The notes beneath the pieces are model-generated. The model ran no database searches. It had not been told where the DNA came from and saw only the letters and a list, made by a program, of their open reading frames with translations. A stretch of 64,000 bases of DNA from Rhizobium sp. SSA_523 (GTDB taxonomy: Bacteria > Pseudomonadota > Alphaproteobacteria > Rhizobiales > Rhizobiaceae): positions 1,612,001 through 1,676,000 of the forward strand of contig NZ_CP129382.1 of NCBI RefSeq assembly GCF_030435705.1, read 5' to 3'. Both the position numbers and the translations under genes were made by a program. Position 1 is the stretch's first letter; every line of letters starts with the position of its first letter. This document shows positions 8,586-17,450 of this stretch, piece after piece.

Positions 8586-9683
8586 TTGATCCAGACTCCC
8601 TATTATCTCATCGACAAGTCGAAGCTGATCGCCAACATGGAAAAGATCGCGAGACTGCGCGAACTGTCCGGCGCCAAGGCGCTGCTGGCGCTGAAATGCT
8701 TTGCCACCTGGGGCGTGTTCGACGTGATGCGCGACTATATGGACGGCACCACCTCGTCCTCGCTCAACGAAGTGCGCCTGGGCCATGAACGTTTCGGCAA
8801 GGAAACCCACGCCTATTCCGTGGCCTATGCCGATTACGAGATTGATGAGGTCGTCAGCCATGCCGACAAGATCATCTTCAACTCGATCGGCCAGCTGCAA
8901 CGCTTTGAAAAACAGTCCGCCGGCATCATCCGCGGCCTGCGGCTGAACCCCGGCATCTCCTCCTCCAGCTTCGATCTGGCGGATCCGGCCCGTCCCTTCT
9001 CGCGGCTTGGCGAATGGGATGTCGCCAAGGTCGAGCCGGTGATGGACATGATCTCGGGCTTCATGATCCACAATAATTGCGAGAATGGCGATTTCGATCT
9101 CTTCGACAGGATGCTCGGCGAGATCGAGACCAAATTCGGCGTGCTTCTGAAGAAGGCGGAGTGGGTGAGCCTTGGCGGCGGCATCCATTTTACCGGCGAG
9201 CACTATCCGCTGGAACGATTTGCCGAGCGCCTGAAGCGCTTTGCCGGTGATTTCGGCGTGCAGGTCTATCTGGAGCCCGGCGAGGCCTCCATCACCAAAT
9301 CGACCACGCTGGAAGTCACCGTGCTCGACAAGCTCTACAACGGCAAGGACCTTGTCGTGGTGGATTCATCCATCGAAGCGCACATGCTGGATCTCTTGAT
9401 CTATCGTGAGAATGCGAAGGTCTTTCCCAACCAGGGACCACATCGTTACATGGTCTGCGGCAAATCCTGCCTGGCCGGCGACATTTTCGGCGAGTTCGAT
9501 TTCGAGAACGCGCTGAACGTGGGCGACCGGATCTCCATCCAGGATGCCGCCGGATACACGATGGTCAAGAAAAACTGGTTTAACGGCGTGAAAATGCCGG
9601 CAATCGCCATCCGCGAACTGGATGGCAGCATCAGGACGGTCCGCGAATTTTCGTACACGGACTACGAACAAAGCCTTTCCTGA
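8586..9683 (+). CDS. nspC: Carboxynorspermidine/carboxyspermidine decarboxylase
   Basis: NspC removes the carboxyl group from carboxy(nor)spermidine, the last step of the aspartate-semialdehyde-dependent spermidine route. It is a fold-type III PLP enzyme. ALLALKCFATWG carries the PLP lysine, YLEPGEA the phosphate/substrate loop, and VCGKSCLAGD the catalytic cysteine and acidic residue contributed across the dimer. I place the start at TTG 8586 (LIQTPYYLIDKS read as fMet): AAGGA lies 7 bases before it and the resulting 365 residues match the family; the frame is open 33 codons further upstream but that part is low-complexity. Twenty-seven bases separate it from the next frame, indicating an operon with the synthase. 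Confidence 0.93.
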   Translation: MIQTPYYLIDKSKLIANMEKIARLRELSGAKALLALKCFATWGVFDVMRDYMDGTTSSSLNEVRLGHERFGKETHAYSVAYADYEIDEVVSHADKIIFNSIGQLQRFEKQSAGIIRGLRLNPGISSSSFDLADPARPFSRLGEWDVAKVEPVMDMISGFMIHNNCENGDFDLFDRMLGEIETKFGVLLKKAEWVSLGGGIHFTGEHYPLERFAERLKRFAGDFGVQVYLEPGEASITKSTTLEVTVLDKLYNGKDLVVVDSSIEAHMLDLLIYRENAKVFPNQGPHRYMVCGKSCLAGDIFGEFDFENALNVGDRISIQDAAGYTMVKKNWFNGVKMPAIAIRELDGSIRTVREFSYTDYEQSLS

Positions 9684-9734
9684 AATTCCTCAGGCGAAGG
9701 TTTCTGACGATTGGACAAGGAGTTGGTCCCCATC

Positions 9735-10973
9735 ATGAGAAAGAACGTGCTCATCATCGGCGCTGGCGGCGTCGCGCAGGTCGTGGCGCATAAATGCGCA
9801 CAGAACAACGACGTGCTGGGCGATTTGCACATCGCATCGCGCACCAGGTCGAAATGCGATGCGATCATAGCAAGCGTGCACGACAAGAAGGCGATGAAGC
9901 AGGCGGGCGTGCTGGAAGCGCATGCGCTGGACGCGCTCGATATCGAGGCAACGAAGGCGCTCATCAAGGCGCTGAACATCCAGATCGTCATCAATGTCGG
10001 CACCGCCTTCCTCAACATGTCGGTCTTGCGCGCCTGCATGGATACCGGTGCCGCCTATATCGATACCGCCATTCATGAAGAGCCGAACAAGATCTGCGAA
10101 ACGCCGCCATGGTACGGCAACTATGAATGGAAGCGCGCCGCCGAGTGCAAGGAGAAGGGCATTACCGCCATTCTCGGCGCCGGCTTCGATCCCGGCGTCG
10201 TCAATGCCTATGCGCGGCTTGCCAAGGATGAATATCTGGACAAGGTCACGGATGTCGACATCGTCGACATCAATGCCGGCAGCCATGGCAAATATTTCGC
10301 GACGAATTTCGATCCGGAAATCAACTTCCGCGAATTCACCGGCGTCGTCTATTCCTGGCAGGGCGGCGAGTGGAAGGTGAACAAGATGTTCGAGATCGGC
10401 AAGGATTACGATCTGCCGGTGGTCGGCACGCGTCGCGCCTATCTCTGCGGCCATGACGAAGTGCATTCGCTGGCCAAGAACATGGATGGCGCCGATGTGC
10501 GCTTCTGGATGGGCTTTGGCGATCACTACATCAATGTCTTCACGGTCCTGAAGAATATCGGCCTGCTGTCCGAACAGCCGGTCAAGCTCGCCGACGGCTC
10601 CGAAGTCGTGCCGCTGAAGGTCGTCAAGGCCTGCTTGCCGGATCCCGCCTCGCTTGCCCCGAACTACGAAGGCAAGACCTGCATCGGCGACTATGTGAAG
10701 GGGTTCAAGGACGGCAAGGAAAAGACCGTCTTCCTCTACAACGTCGCCGACCATAAGGAGGCTTACAATGAGGTGGGCAGCCAGGGCATTTCCTACACGG
10801 CGGGCGTGCCTCCCGTCGCAGCCGCCATGCTGGTTGCCACCGGCGAATGGGATGTCAAGGCAATGGCGAATGTCGAGGAACTGCCCCCCAAGCCCTTCAT
10901 CAACCTGTTGAACAAAATCGGCCTGCCGACCCGCATAAAGGACGAAAACGGCGACCGGGCCGTCGAGTTCTAA
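9735..10973 (+). CDS. Carboxynorspermidine/carboxyspermidine synthase (saccharopine dehydrogenase family)
   Basis: The partner of NspC: it reductively condenses a diamine with aspartate beta-semialdehyde using NADPH. The 412-residue protein opens with the Rossmann motif VLIIGAGGVAQVVAHKC, then INVGTAFLNM, the conserved GAGFDPGVVNAYA, and a C-terminal saccharopine-dehydrogenase domain. ATG 9735 is chosen because the Rossmann strand begins at residue 4; an in-frame TTG at 9711 with GAAGG upstream would add eight residues and cannot be excluded. The pair replaces the SAM-decarboxylase route in many rhizobia (established knowledge). A strong terminator follows. Confidence 0.92.
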   Translation: MRKNVLIIGAGGVAQVVAHKCAQNNDVLGDLHIASRTRSKCDAIIASVHDKKAMKQAGVLEAHALDALDIEATKALIKALNIQIVINVGTAFLNMSVLRACMDTGAAYIDTAIHEEPNKICETPPWYGNYEWKRAAECKEKGITAILGAGFDPGVVNAYARLAKDEYLDKVTDVDIVDINAGSHGKYFATNFDPEINFREFTGVVYSWQGGEWKVNKMFEIGKDYDLPVVGTRRAYLCGHDEVHSLAKNMDGADVRFWMGFGDHYINVFTVLKNIGLLSEQPVKLADGSEVVPLKVVKACLPDPASLAPNYEGKTCIGDYVKGFKDGKEKTVFLYNVADHKEAYNEVGSQGISYTAGVPPVAAAMLVATGEWDVKAMANVEELPPKPFINLLNKIGLPTRIKDENGDRAVEF

Positions 10974-11002
10974 CCGGCATTGCAGACGGTGTGAGAGACG
11001 CG

Positions 11003-11033
11003 ACCCCGCTGGAGCGATCCGGCGGGGTTTTTT
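11003..11033 (+). terminator. Rho-independent terminator of the nspC operon
   Basis: ACCCCGC and GCGGGGT form a 7-bp GC-rich stem with a 12-base loop, followed directly by six T residues. The convergent DUF4276 gene ends two bases after the T run. Confidence 0.9.
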
Positions 11034-11034
11034 G

Positions 11035-11673
11035 TTATCCAACGTTCGCGTGGCCGCCGAGTGGACTGATGGCCTCGGCTAACGCATCATGAAGCTTGCG
11101 GAAGCTTGGCGAGACACATTCAGCGGGATTGAATTGTGCACCTACGGCCGTTGCCAATTCGACTTTACGCAGACCGCCAGTGAAATAGCCGTGAGGTTTC
11201 ATCACCCGTTCCAGGGCTTCCCACGTACCTCCAGCAATTTTATCACAATCTCGATATGCTTGCTTGGAAACCGTATTTGCGTTGAGCTTAGGATAAGCGG
11301 CCCTAACAGCTTTCCATTCGCCGAAAAACCACGCTTCCAGCTCTTCGATCGCAATACGATTGACAACCTGCCACACAGGGTTTGCGCTGGCTTTTGTATT
11401 CAAACCGGCTTTTGTGGAGATATCGTCCAGTGAAGTTTTAAGTGAGGCACAATCATCGTCATCCCTATCCACTAGCACCACGATACGATGGTCTTGCGGA
11501 AGCCATCTGGCGTAACCCCGCAAGCGACCGTCCAGCTTCTTCAACAGGTCCGATTTGCCTTGATAGGTGTGAATATCAAATGTGGCTTGAGCGGCTAGGA
11601 TACGAGGCAAAAGAACCGATAAGAACGCCTCCATAGACGGCTCTTCTACTAAAAACTCAAAATGTGTAGCCAT
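11035..11673 (-). CDS. DUF4276/RloB-like TOPRIM protein, partner of AAA ATPase
   Basis: A 212-residue protein with the signature of DUF4276, a family related to RloB and TOPRIM nucleases: an early glutamate strand (FEFLVEEPSMEAFL), then VVLVDRDDDDC with the D-x-D metal-binding motif, and an alpha-helical C-terminal part (IEELEAWFFGEWKAVRAAYP). Its ATG shares a base with the stop of the upstream ATPase gene (TGATG), so the two are translationally coupled. Related ATPase/TOPRIM pairs (OLD, Gabija, RloAB) act in phage defence or restriction-linked systems; the role here is inferred. Base composition is less GC-rich than neighbours and the gene ends directly at the T run of the nspC operon terminator, both signs of horizontal acquisition. 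Confidence 0.75.
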   Translation of the reverse strand: MATHFEFLVEEPSMEAFLSVLLPRILAAQATFDIHTYQGKSDLLKKLDGRLRGYARWLPQDHRIVVLVDRDDDDCASLKTSLDDISTKAGLNTKASANPVWQVVNRIAIEELEAWFFGEWKAVRAAYPKLNANTVSKQAYRDCDKIAGGTWEALERVMKPHGYFTGGLRKVELATAVGAQFNPAECVSPSFRKLHDALAEAISPLGGHANVG

Positions 11674-12914
11674 CACGAGAATATTTTCCTTTTTGGGCCG
11701 CCTTGATTTACGAGAGGATCGCCTACACCAAAGTGTCCTTCCAGCCAAAGGTCACCCAGTAGTGCACCTTCACTCATGAACTCATTGATGCCAACGATAT
11801 CCCCGGCCGTCGCCACCTGCGTGTATCCAAACTCATCGCGATAAAGCACACGGGCTTCATTCGGTTGGAGGGCATTTAGAAAGAATGGAGAGTGTGTCGT
11901 AACAAGCAACTGACCTTTTTCTGCTGCTGCTCGGCATTCTTCCGCTAGGCCGTAAAGCAGGCGTGGATGCAAAAAGTTCTCTGGCTCTTCGATGCCAATA
12001 AACGGGGGCGGATCTGGATCATAAAGAAGCACCAAATAGGCCAACATCTTAAGGGTTCCGTCCGAGGCAAAGCGTGAGAGAACAGGGTTCTCGAAGGGGG
12101 CGTCTTTGATGGTAAGCAGAAGGCGCCCATCTGGCATAGCTTCCGCCATAACTTTTTCGATCCTAGGCACGCGGCGCCGCAATACCTGAAATATGTTTTC
12201 CAGACGATCAGGATGTTGCTCACTCAAGTATTGAATCACGTTCGCTAAATTATCGCCCGTTCTGGACATTCGTTCTTGCGGCCCCGCTTCAGGCTGCCCG
12301 CGGGTATTGTCAACCGAAAAGTAGGAGACATGCCATCCAGTTATAAAATCACGTAGCGCAGCTACACGAGGATGCTCTGCAAACTGCCCCAGCGCGTTGA
12401 CTGCAATTAGGTCCGGAGACTTCAGGGGAATATCAACACGAGTATCATCAGCCTCAGGGGACTGTCCGCTAATTGCCCGGCCAATACCCTCTTTGTAGTC
12501 GAGAAAGCGAAACGGTTGTCCGGTTGCTCCTCTCCTCCATTTCAGCCATTCCTCCGCGACGACCGGCGACCCATTTTTCTCGTCCACGGCAAGATGGTAG
12601 GTTATGATGGGGTACCCTGGCTCAGTGTACTTGATCTCGATAACGATCGGACCTTCACTACCTCGAGTCTTGAGCTCCCGACCTCTTCCACGCCTGTCCC
12701 ACGCTCGTCGCAGACCACCTTCGAAACACTCTGATAGAAATGCAAAAACGTCGAAAACCGTAGATTTTCCACTTCCATTGGGGCCTAACAAGACTGTTAG
12801 CGGTGTGATATTTTTTAATTCGACGCTGCGAAGTGCACGGAAATTTTCGACACGGAGATAGGTAATACGAGCAGGCTTGACTGACTTCTTCGCGGTGTTC
12901 TTCGAAATTTGCAT
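11673..12914 (-). CDS. AAA family ATPase (AAA_21/OLD-like), putative defence ATPase
   Basis: A 413-residue SMC/ABC-like ATPase. The N terminus has [20 protein letters not shown], then the Walker A motif [11 protein letters not shown] (about residues 42-52). The C-terminal half has the ABC-like region [19 protein letters not shown], Walker [17 protein letters not shown] with the acidic pair, and the switch histidine [14 protein letters not shown]. This arrangement is shared by OLD-type, RloA and similar ATPases that pair with nucleases. A ribosome site (GAGGGG) lies 6 bases before ATG 12914. Together with the downstream DUF4276 gene it forms a two-gene islet with codon use and AT content unlike flanking genes. 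No third gene (methylase, HNH) is present. Confidence 0.82.
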   Translation of the reverse strand: MQISKNTAKKSVKPARITYLRVENFRALRSVELKNITPLTVLLGPNGSGKSTVFDVFAFLSECFEGGLRRAWDRRGRGRELKTRGSEGPIVIEIKYTEPGYPIITYHLAVDEKNGSPVVAEEWLKWRRGATGQPFRFLDYKEGIGRAISGQSPEADDTRVDIPLKSPDLIAVNALGQFAEHPRVAALRDFITGWHVSYFSVDNTRGQPEAGPQERMSRTGDNLANVIQYLSEQHPDRLENIFQVLRRRVPRIEKVMAEAMPDGRLLLTIKDAPFENPVLSRFASDGTLKMLAYLVLLYDPDPPPFIGIEEPENFLHPRLLYGLAEECRAAAEKGQLLVTTHSPFFLNALQPNEARVLYRDEFGYTQVATAGDIVGINEFMSEGALLGDLWLEGHFGVGDPLVNQGGPKRKIFS

Positions 12915-13193
12915 TTTGGCCCCTCACTGCCGTCACCGTACATACTGACTGATTGCGCCGCAACTGACAGCAAAAAGTTCGAAGCTCGCAACAAGCCTTT
13001 TAGCTCCAAGAGAAGTTCGCGATAGCGGTCCTTCACACAGTTTTCTTCAACCAATGATTGGTGATGGTTTTGTTGTAGTCCGTGATGTTGGCGAAAGAAC
13101 CCTGATTTCGAGGTCGTTTTCATCAGATCAGGGACTAAACAGCTAGCCCTTGCAGCCGTCTCCTCTTCAATAGTTAGTTCAAAAGAATCTCAC
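12915..13193. other. Upstream region of the ATPase islet, no supported gene
   Basis: About 280 bases of lower GC than the flanks, between the islet and the pseudouridine synthase gene. A 102-codon frame begins at 13123 on the minus strand but runs into the ATPase gene in another frame and has no ribosome site. The promoter of the islet should lie here; no clear operator or att-like repeat was found. Confidence 0.5.
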
Positions 13194-14003
13194 CTACCCC
13201 CCAAGCCTGCGCACCTCGTCTGCCGTCAGGTCCCGCACCGCGCCCTTTGCAAGCGTCCCCAGCTCCAGGCTGCCGATGGCGATGCGGATGAGGCGCAGCA
13301 CCGCAATCCCCTCCACCTCCAGCATCCGGCGGATCTGGCGGTTCTTTCCCTCGGTCAGCACGAATTCAAGCCAGCTGTTCTTGTCGCCTTTGCGGATGAG
13401 GGCCACGCGCTCGGCGTTCAAGGATTCGCCCTTGTGTTCGACGCCGGCGGCAAGGCGGGCAAGCACTTCCGGGGAAACCTGCCCCTCCACCTGCACATGA
13501 TAGGTTTTCGCCACATGGGTTTTCGGATCCATCAGGCGGTTGGCGAAGTCGGTGTCATTGGTGAAGAGCAGCAGGCCTTCGCTCGCTTTGTCCAGCCGGC
13601 CGATGGCGGAGAGATGGGTGGCCTCGATGTCCTTCAGGCAGTCGAACACCGTCGGGCGGCCTTGCGGGTCGTGCCGTGTTGTAACGAGCCCGCGCGGCTT
13701 GTTCAGCATCAGGTAGATCCGCCGTTCCGCCGCGACCCGTTCGCCATCGACGAAGATCGTATCCGCCGCCAGATCCACCCAGGTCTCCGGATCGGTGATC
13801 ACCCGGCCACCCAGGCGCACGCGGCCTTGCGCGATCAGCGCCTCCGCCTGCCCGCGCGAGCAGAAACCGAGCTTGGAGAGCGCCCGCGGCAGGGTGGCGC
13901 GCTGGCCCGCCTCGGCCTTTCGCGGCAAGGCCTGCCTGCCACGACGGTTGTCCGGCGTCCTGGCCGGCCCGGCCGGCGGGCGATTGCGGCTGTTCTTCAC
14001 CAT
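13194..14003 (-). CDS. Pseudouridine synthase, RsuA/RluB family
   Basis: A 269-residue rRNA pseudouridine synthase. After a basic N-terminal extension (about 36 residues) comes an S4 RNA-binding domain (LPRALSKLGFCSRGQAEALI, about 40-85) and the catalytic domain with IGRLDKASEGLLLFTND, whose aspartate is the nucleophile, and KTYHVQVEG and LTEGKNRQIRRM. Target nucleotide (16S 516 as RsuA, or 23S 2605 as RluB) cannot be settled from sequence alone. It is divergent from prmB. Confidence 0.92.
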   Translation of the reverse strand: MVKNSRNRPPAGPARTPDNRRGRQALPRKAEAGQRATLPRALSKLGFCSRGQAEALIAQGRVRLGGRVITDPETWVDLAADTIFVDGERVAAERRIYLMLNKPRGLVTTRHDPQGRPTVFDCLKDIEATHLSAIGRLDKASEGLLLFTNDTDFANRLMDPKTHVAKTYHVQVEGQVSPEVLARLAAGVEHKGESLNAERVALIRKGDKNSWLEFVLTEGKNRQIRRMLEVEGIAVLRLIRIAIGSLELGTLAKGAVRDLTADEVRRLGG

Positions 14004-14084
14004 GCTGATCCCAGGTCAGACCCCGTTGCTCAAGACAGGCTTTGCCCATAAAGCAGAGCCGCACCGTTTGGAAGAGAGGCGCCC

Positions 14085-15032
14085 ATGAACCAGAACGAGA
14101 TCATCGACCAGACTGCGGTCGTCACGGAGCTAGTCACGCTGCGCGATTACTGGCGCTATGCGATCTCCCGCTTCAACGCCGCCGAGCTGAGCTATGGCCA
14201 CGGCACCGATACGGCAAGCGACGATGCCGCTTTCCTGATCCTCGATTCCCTCGAATTGCCCATCGACGTGCTGGATCCCTTCCTCGATGCGAAGCTTCTG
14301 CCCGCCGAGCGCCGCATGCTGGCCGAGCGTATCGAGATGCGTGTCATGAGCCGCAAACCCTCCGCCTATATCACCGGCCGCTCCTATATCCAGGGCGTGC
14401 GCTTCCATGTGGATGAGCGGGTCATCGTGCCGCGGTCCCATATCGGCGAAATCCTGTTTTCGGAATATCTGAACGAGAACGGCTCGGCCTTCCTGCCGGA
14501 TCCGATGCTGGTGGAAAGCGCGGTCGATCTCTGCACCGGCTCCGGTTGCCTGGCCGTGCTGGCCGCGAAATTCTACCCCAATGCCCGCGTCGATGCGGTC
14601 GATCTTTCGGCCGATGCGCTCGATGTGGCCGCGATCAATGTCGAGGCCCATGAGGTGGAAGACCAGGTGGAGCTTCTCGAGGGCGATCTTTTTGCGCCCA
14701 TCGCGGGCCGCACCTATGATCTGATCATCACCAATCCGCCTTATGTCGACCATGAGGCGCTCGATGGGTATCCGCCGGAATATCAGGCGGAACCGCGGCT
14801 CGCCCATGATGGCGGCGTTGACGGGCTGGATCTGGTGCGGCGGATCCTGAGCGATGCCCCGCAATTCCTCAATGCCGGCGGCGGTCTCTTGTGCGAGATC
14901 GGCTCTGGCCGCGAGATCCTCGAAGAGGAATTCCCGCATCTCGATTTTGCCTGGATCGAGACCGCGCAGTCGCAGGATGCCGTCTTCTGGATCTCGGCCG
15001 AAGCGCTCGGCGTCAGCGACGGAACGGACTGA
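14085..15032 (+). CDS. prmB: Ribosomal protein L3 N5-glutamine methyltransferase
   Basis: A 315-residue SAM-dependent methyltransferase of the HemK/PrmB group. The N-terminal helical domain (about 1-125) is followed by the Rossmann-like SAM domain: AVDLCTGSGCLAVLAAKFYP, VDAVDLSADALDVA, and the catalytic IITNPPYVD. The LCTGSG form of motif I and the total length fit PrmB rather than PrmC. GGAAGAGAGG precedes the ATG. The convergent LysR-type gene ends 18 bases downstream. Confidence 0.93.
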   Translation: MNQNEIIDQTAVVTELVTLRDYWRYAISRFNAAELSYGHGTDTASDDAAFLILDSLELPIDVLDPFLDAKLLPAERRMLAERIEMRVMSRKPSAYITGRSYIQGVRFHVDERVIVPRSHIGEILFSEYLNENGSAFLPDPMLVESAVDLCTGSGCLAVLAAKFYPNARVDAVDLSADALDVAAINVEAHEVEDQVELLEGDLFAPIAGRTYDLIITNPPYVDHEALDGYPPEYQAEPRLAHDGGVDGLDLVRRILSDAPQFLNAGGGLLCEIGSGREILEEEFPHLDFAWIETAQSQDAVFWISAEALGVSDGTD

Positions 15033-15050
15033 TGCCGGACTGGCGTCCGA

Positions 15051-15953
15051 TCAGGGCTCCAGCACCGTCCGGGCGGCGGCGATGACCGCCTTGGTCAGTC
15101 CCGACAGCTGATCGGCGGCCATGCGGTTCACCTGCCAGTACAAGGGCACGTCCAGTCCCATAGACGGCGCCAGTTCCACCAGCCGGCCGCTCGCCAGGTG
15201 ATCCTGAACCAGAACCGCCGGGTTCATCCCCCAGCCCATGCCGGAAAGACAGGCATCCACAAAGCCCTGGGTGGAGGGCAGCCAATGCGTGGGATGATTG
15301 AGATCATGGCCGCATAATTTGCGGATCCACTCCCCCTGCAGAAGATCCTTCTGGTTGAAGGTCAGCGCCGGGGCCCGTTCCAGCGAGACCTCGCTCACCC
15401 CCTCGCCGAAATAGCGCTCCTTGAATTCGGGGCTGGCGGTGGCGAGGTAGCGCAGGTTTCCCAGCCTTGTCATGCGACAGCCCTGCACCTGCTTGCCATA
15501 GCCGGTCACGGCGGCCACCACCCGGCCCCGCTGCAGCCATTCGGCGGTATGATGCTGGTCGTCCACCTCGATCTTCAAGAGATAGTCCGTCGCATTGGCA
15601 AAATCGGCCGCCGCCTTGAGAAACCAGGTGCCCAGGCTATCGGCATTGGTGGCGAGATGCAGTGTGACCCGCAGGGCCGGCGCCTCGCGCTCCGAGAGCC
15701 GCGGCAGGTTTTGCAGCAGGTCCTTTTCCAGCATGCCCACATGCTCGACATGCCGGCACAGCCAGGCGCCGTGCTCCGTTGCCGTGCAGGGCGAGCCTCG
15801 CTGTATCAGCACCGTGCCCAGCCGCTCCTCCAATTGCTTGACGCGCTGCGACACCGCCGAGGGTGTGACATGCAGAAGCGCGGCCGCCCTTTCGAAGCTT
15901 CCCGTCTGAACGACCGCCGCCACGGCCCGCAAGGCAGAATAGTCCAGCATCAT
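15051..15953 (-). CDS. LysR-type regulator, LysG/ArgP type
   Basis: A 300-residue LTTR with the N-terminal helix-turn-helix (LRAVAAVVQTGSFERAAALLHVTPSAVSQRVKQLEE, about residues 8-43 in part) and the long ArgP/LysG-type effector domain (TNADSLGTWFLKA). These regulators sense intracellular lysine/arginine and activate the divergent exporter gene, which lies 93 bases away and is of the LysE/ArgO family. The start could be either of two adjacent ATGs (15953 or 15950). A perfect 8-bp inverted repeat lies in the intergenic space. Confidence 0.9.
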   Translation of the reverse strand: MMLDYSALRAVAAVVQTGSFERAAALLHVTPSAVSQRVKQLEERLGTVLIQRGSPCTATEHGAWLCRHVEHVGMLEKDLLQNLPRLSEREAPALRVTLHLATNADSLGTWFLKAAADFANATDYLLKIEVDDQHHTAEWLQRGRVVAAVTGYGKQVQGCRMTRLGNLRYLATASPEFKERYFGEGVSEVSLERAPALTFNQKDLLQGEWIRKLCGHDLNHPTHWLPSTQGFVDACLSGMGWGMNPAVLVQDHLASGRLVELAPSMGLDVPLYWQVNRMAADQLSGLTKAVIAAARTVLEP

Positions 15954-15963
15954 TAGCCCCGCT

Positions 15964-15996
15964 TAATCAGCCTAAGGGATATTCAGTAGCTGATTA
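15964..15996. promoter_or_regulatory. LysG-type operator, inverted repeat TAATCAGC-N17-GCTGATTA
   Basis: An exact 8-bp inverted repeat with a 17-base interval sits between the divergent LysR regulator and LysE-type exporter genes, starting 11 bases from the regulator's ATG. Autoregulated LTTRs commonly bind such dyads and activate the divergent gene. Confidence 0.65.
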
Positions 15997-16046
15997 GCTC
16001 AGCTGCATTTACAAAAGGTTCAAGACGCCACGAGATCCGCGCCGCC

Positions 16047-16655
16047 ATGAACATCACCATCTACCTGACCGGACTGACCATGGGGCTGAGCCTCATTGCC
16101 GCCATCGGCGCTCAAAACGCATTCGTGCTGCGCCAGGGGCTGCGCCGCGAACACGTGGCGGCCGTCTGCCTCTCCTGCGCGCTTTCCGATGCGCTGCTGA
16201 TCACGCTTGGCGTCTCAAGCTTCGGCCGGATCATCGAGATCATGCCATGGCTGGATCCGCTCATGCGCGCCGGCGGCGCCGCCTTCCTGCTGTGGTATGG
16301 CGCCCGCAGCCTCAAATCCGCCCTGGCCTCCACCGATATGCTCCTGGTCGGCGCCGGCATGAGCGTGCCGCTCTCCCGCAGCCTGATGACCTGCCTGGCG
16401 CTCACCTGGCTGAACCCGCATGTCTATCTCGATACGGTCGTCCTGCTGGGAACCATTTCCACCCAGTTTCCCGGACATGAAACGAGCTTCGCACTCGGCG
16501 CCATAACCGGGTCCTTCCTGTTCTTCTTCGCGCTGGGCTATGGCGCGGCATGGTTGCGTCCGCTCTTTGCAAGGCCACAGGCCTGGCGCATTCTGGAGGC
16601 CGTAATCGCCCTCGTGATGTTCAGTATCGCCGCTCGCCTCGTCTTTGGCAACTGA
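16047..16655 (+). CDS. LysE/ArgO-family basic amino acid exporter
   Basis: A 202-residue inner-membrane protein with six hydrophobic segments and the conserved N-terminal GLTMGLSLIAAIGAQNAFVLRQG of the LysE/ArgO family, plus TWLNPHVYLDTVVLLG. It should export lysine and/or arginine when these accumulate, for example from peptides. Expression is probably activated by the divergent LysG-type regulator through the dyad at 15964-15996. Confidence 0.93.
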   Translation: MNITIYLTGLTMGLSLIAAIGAQNAFVLRQGLRREHVAAVCLSCALSDALLITLGVSSFGRIIEIMPWLDPLMRAGGAAFLLWYGARSLKSALASTDMLLVGAGMSVPLSRSLMTCLALTWLNPHVYLDTVVLLGTISTQFPGHETSFALGAITGSFLFFFALGYGAAWLRPLFARPQAWRILEAVIALVMFSIAARLVFGN

Positions 16656-16721
16656 TGCCAACCAAAGTGAATCGGCCGTGATCACAGGCGTTCGCACGAG
16701 GCGCGGCAGGATGGTTGCCTG

Positions 16722-17450
16722 TCAGATGTAAAGCGGCGCCATGCGCCGCCAGGCAGCGCCCTGATGCGCCCGGCCATCCCAGACATGCAACCGGTGCGGG
16801 ATCGCCTTTTGCGACAGCAGGTGGCTCAGATGCCGGTTATTGTCGAGGAAGGGATCGTCGGCGCCAATGACGAGCACGATATCCAGGCGCCGCAGCGCCT
16901 CGAGCTGCGCCGACGGCCCGAGATTGGGCAAAAAATGCGTCGGCATGCGGAAATAGACATCCTCATCGTAATGGCCATCCAGCAGGTCGCCGAAATGCTC
17001 CACCGGCAGGGTCAGGTCGTAGCGGCCGGAAAAGGCGGCGAGTTTGCAGAACAGATGCGGGTGGCGAAGCGCGATGCTGGCCGCCTGGAAGGCGCCGAGG
17101 CTGCAACCATGCGCAATGGTGCAGTCATGGCCATTGCGCGCCTGCATCAGCGGCAGGACCTCGTTCAGCACATAATCCTCGAACACGGCGTGCCGGCTGA
17201 GGCGCTCGAAAGGTCTGCGCCAGTCGCAGTAGAAACTTTCCCGGGCCAGGCCTTCAATGCAGAACAGCTGCAAATGCCGCGACCTGATCTTCTCCTCCAG
17301 GCTGGCCACCAGCCCCAGTTGCTCATATTCGAAAAACCGGCCGTCGCGGGTCGGGAAAACAAGAACCTTGGCACCGGCCTCCCCGAAAATCAGAAGCTCC
17401 ATCTCACGATGGAGCCGGGGACTGAACCAGCGCAGATATTCCCGCTTCAT
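16722..17450 (-). CDS. Esterase family alpha/beta hydrolase
   Basis: A 242-residue protein of the putative-esterase (PF00756-like) group. The nucleophile elbow is AHGCSLGAFQAA (G-x-S-x-G as GCSLG), the acid is probably in LVIGADDPFLDNN, and the histidine in DGRAHQGAAW. N-terminal text (REYLRWFSPRLHREMELLIFG) is typical of small cytoplasmic esterases with unknown natural substrate. Its ATG overlaps the end of the upstream acetyl-esterase gene by four bases, so the two form an operon. Confidence 0.82.
   Translation of the reverse strand: MKREYLRWFSPRLHREMELLIFGEAGAKVLVFPTRDGRFFEYEQLGLVASLEEKIRSRHLQLFCIEGLARESFYCDWRRPFERLSRHAVFEDYVLNEVLPLMQARNGHDCTIAHGCSLGAFQAASIALRHPHLFCKLAAFSGRYDLTLPVEHFGDLLDGHYDEDVYFRMPTHFLPNLGPSAQLEALRRLDIVLVIGADDPFLDNNRHLSHLLSQKAIPHRLHVWDGRAHQGAAWRRMAPLYI

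Noticed and set aside
12815..13123. 102-codon minus-strand frame upstream of the islet ATPase
   Set aside because: Runs into the ATPase gene in another frame, lacks a ribosome site and has no recognisable sequence; kept only as a remark on the gap.
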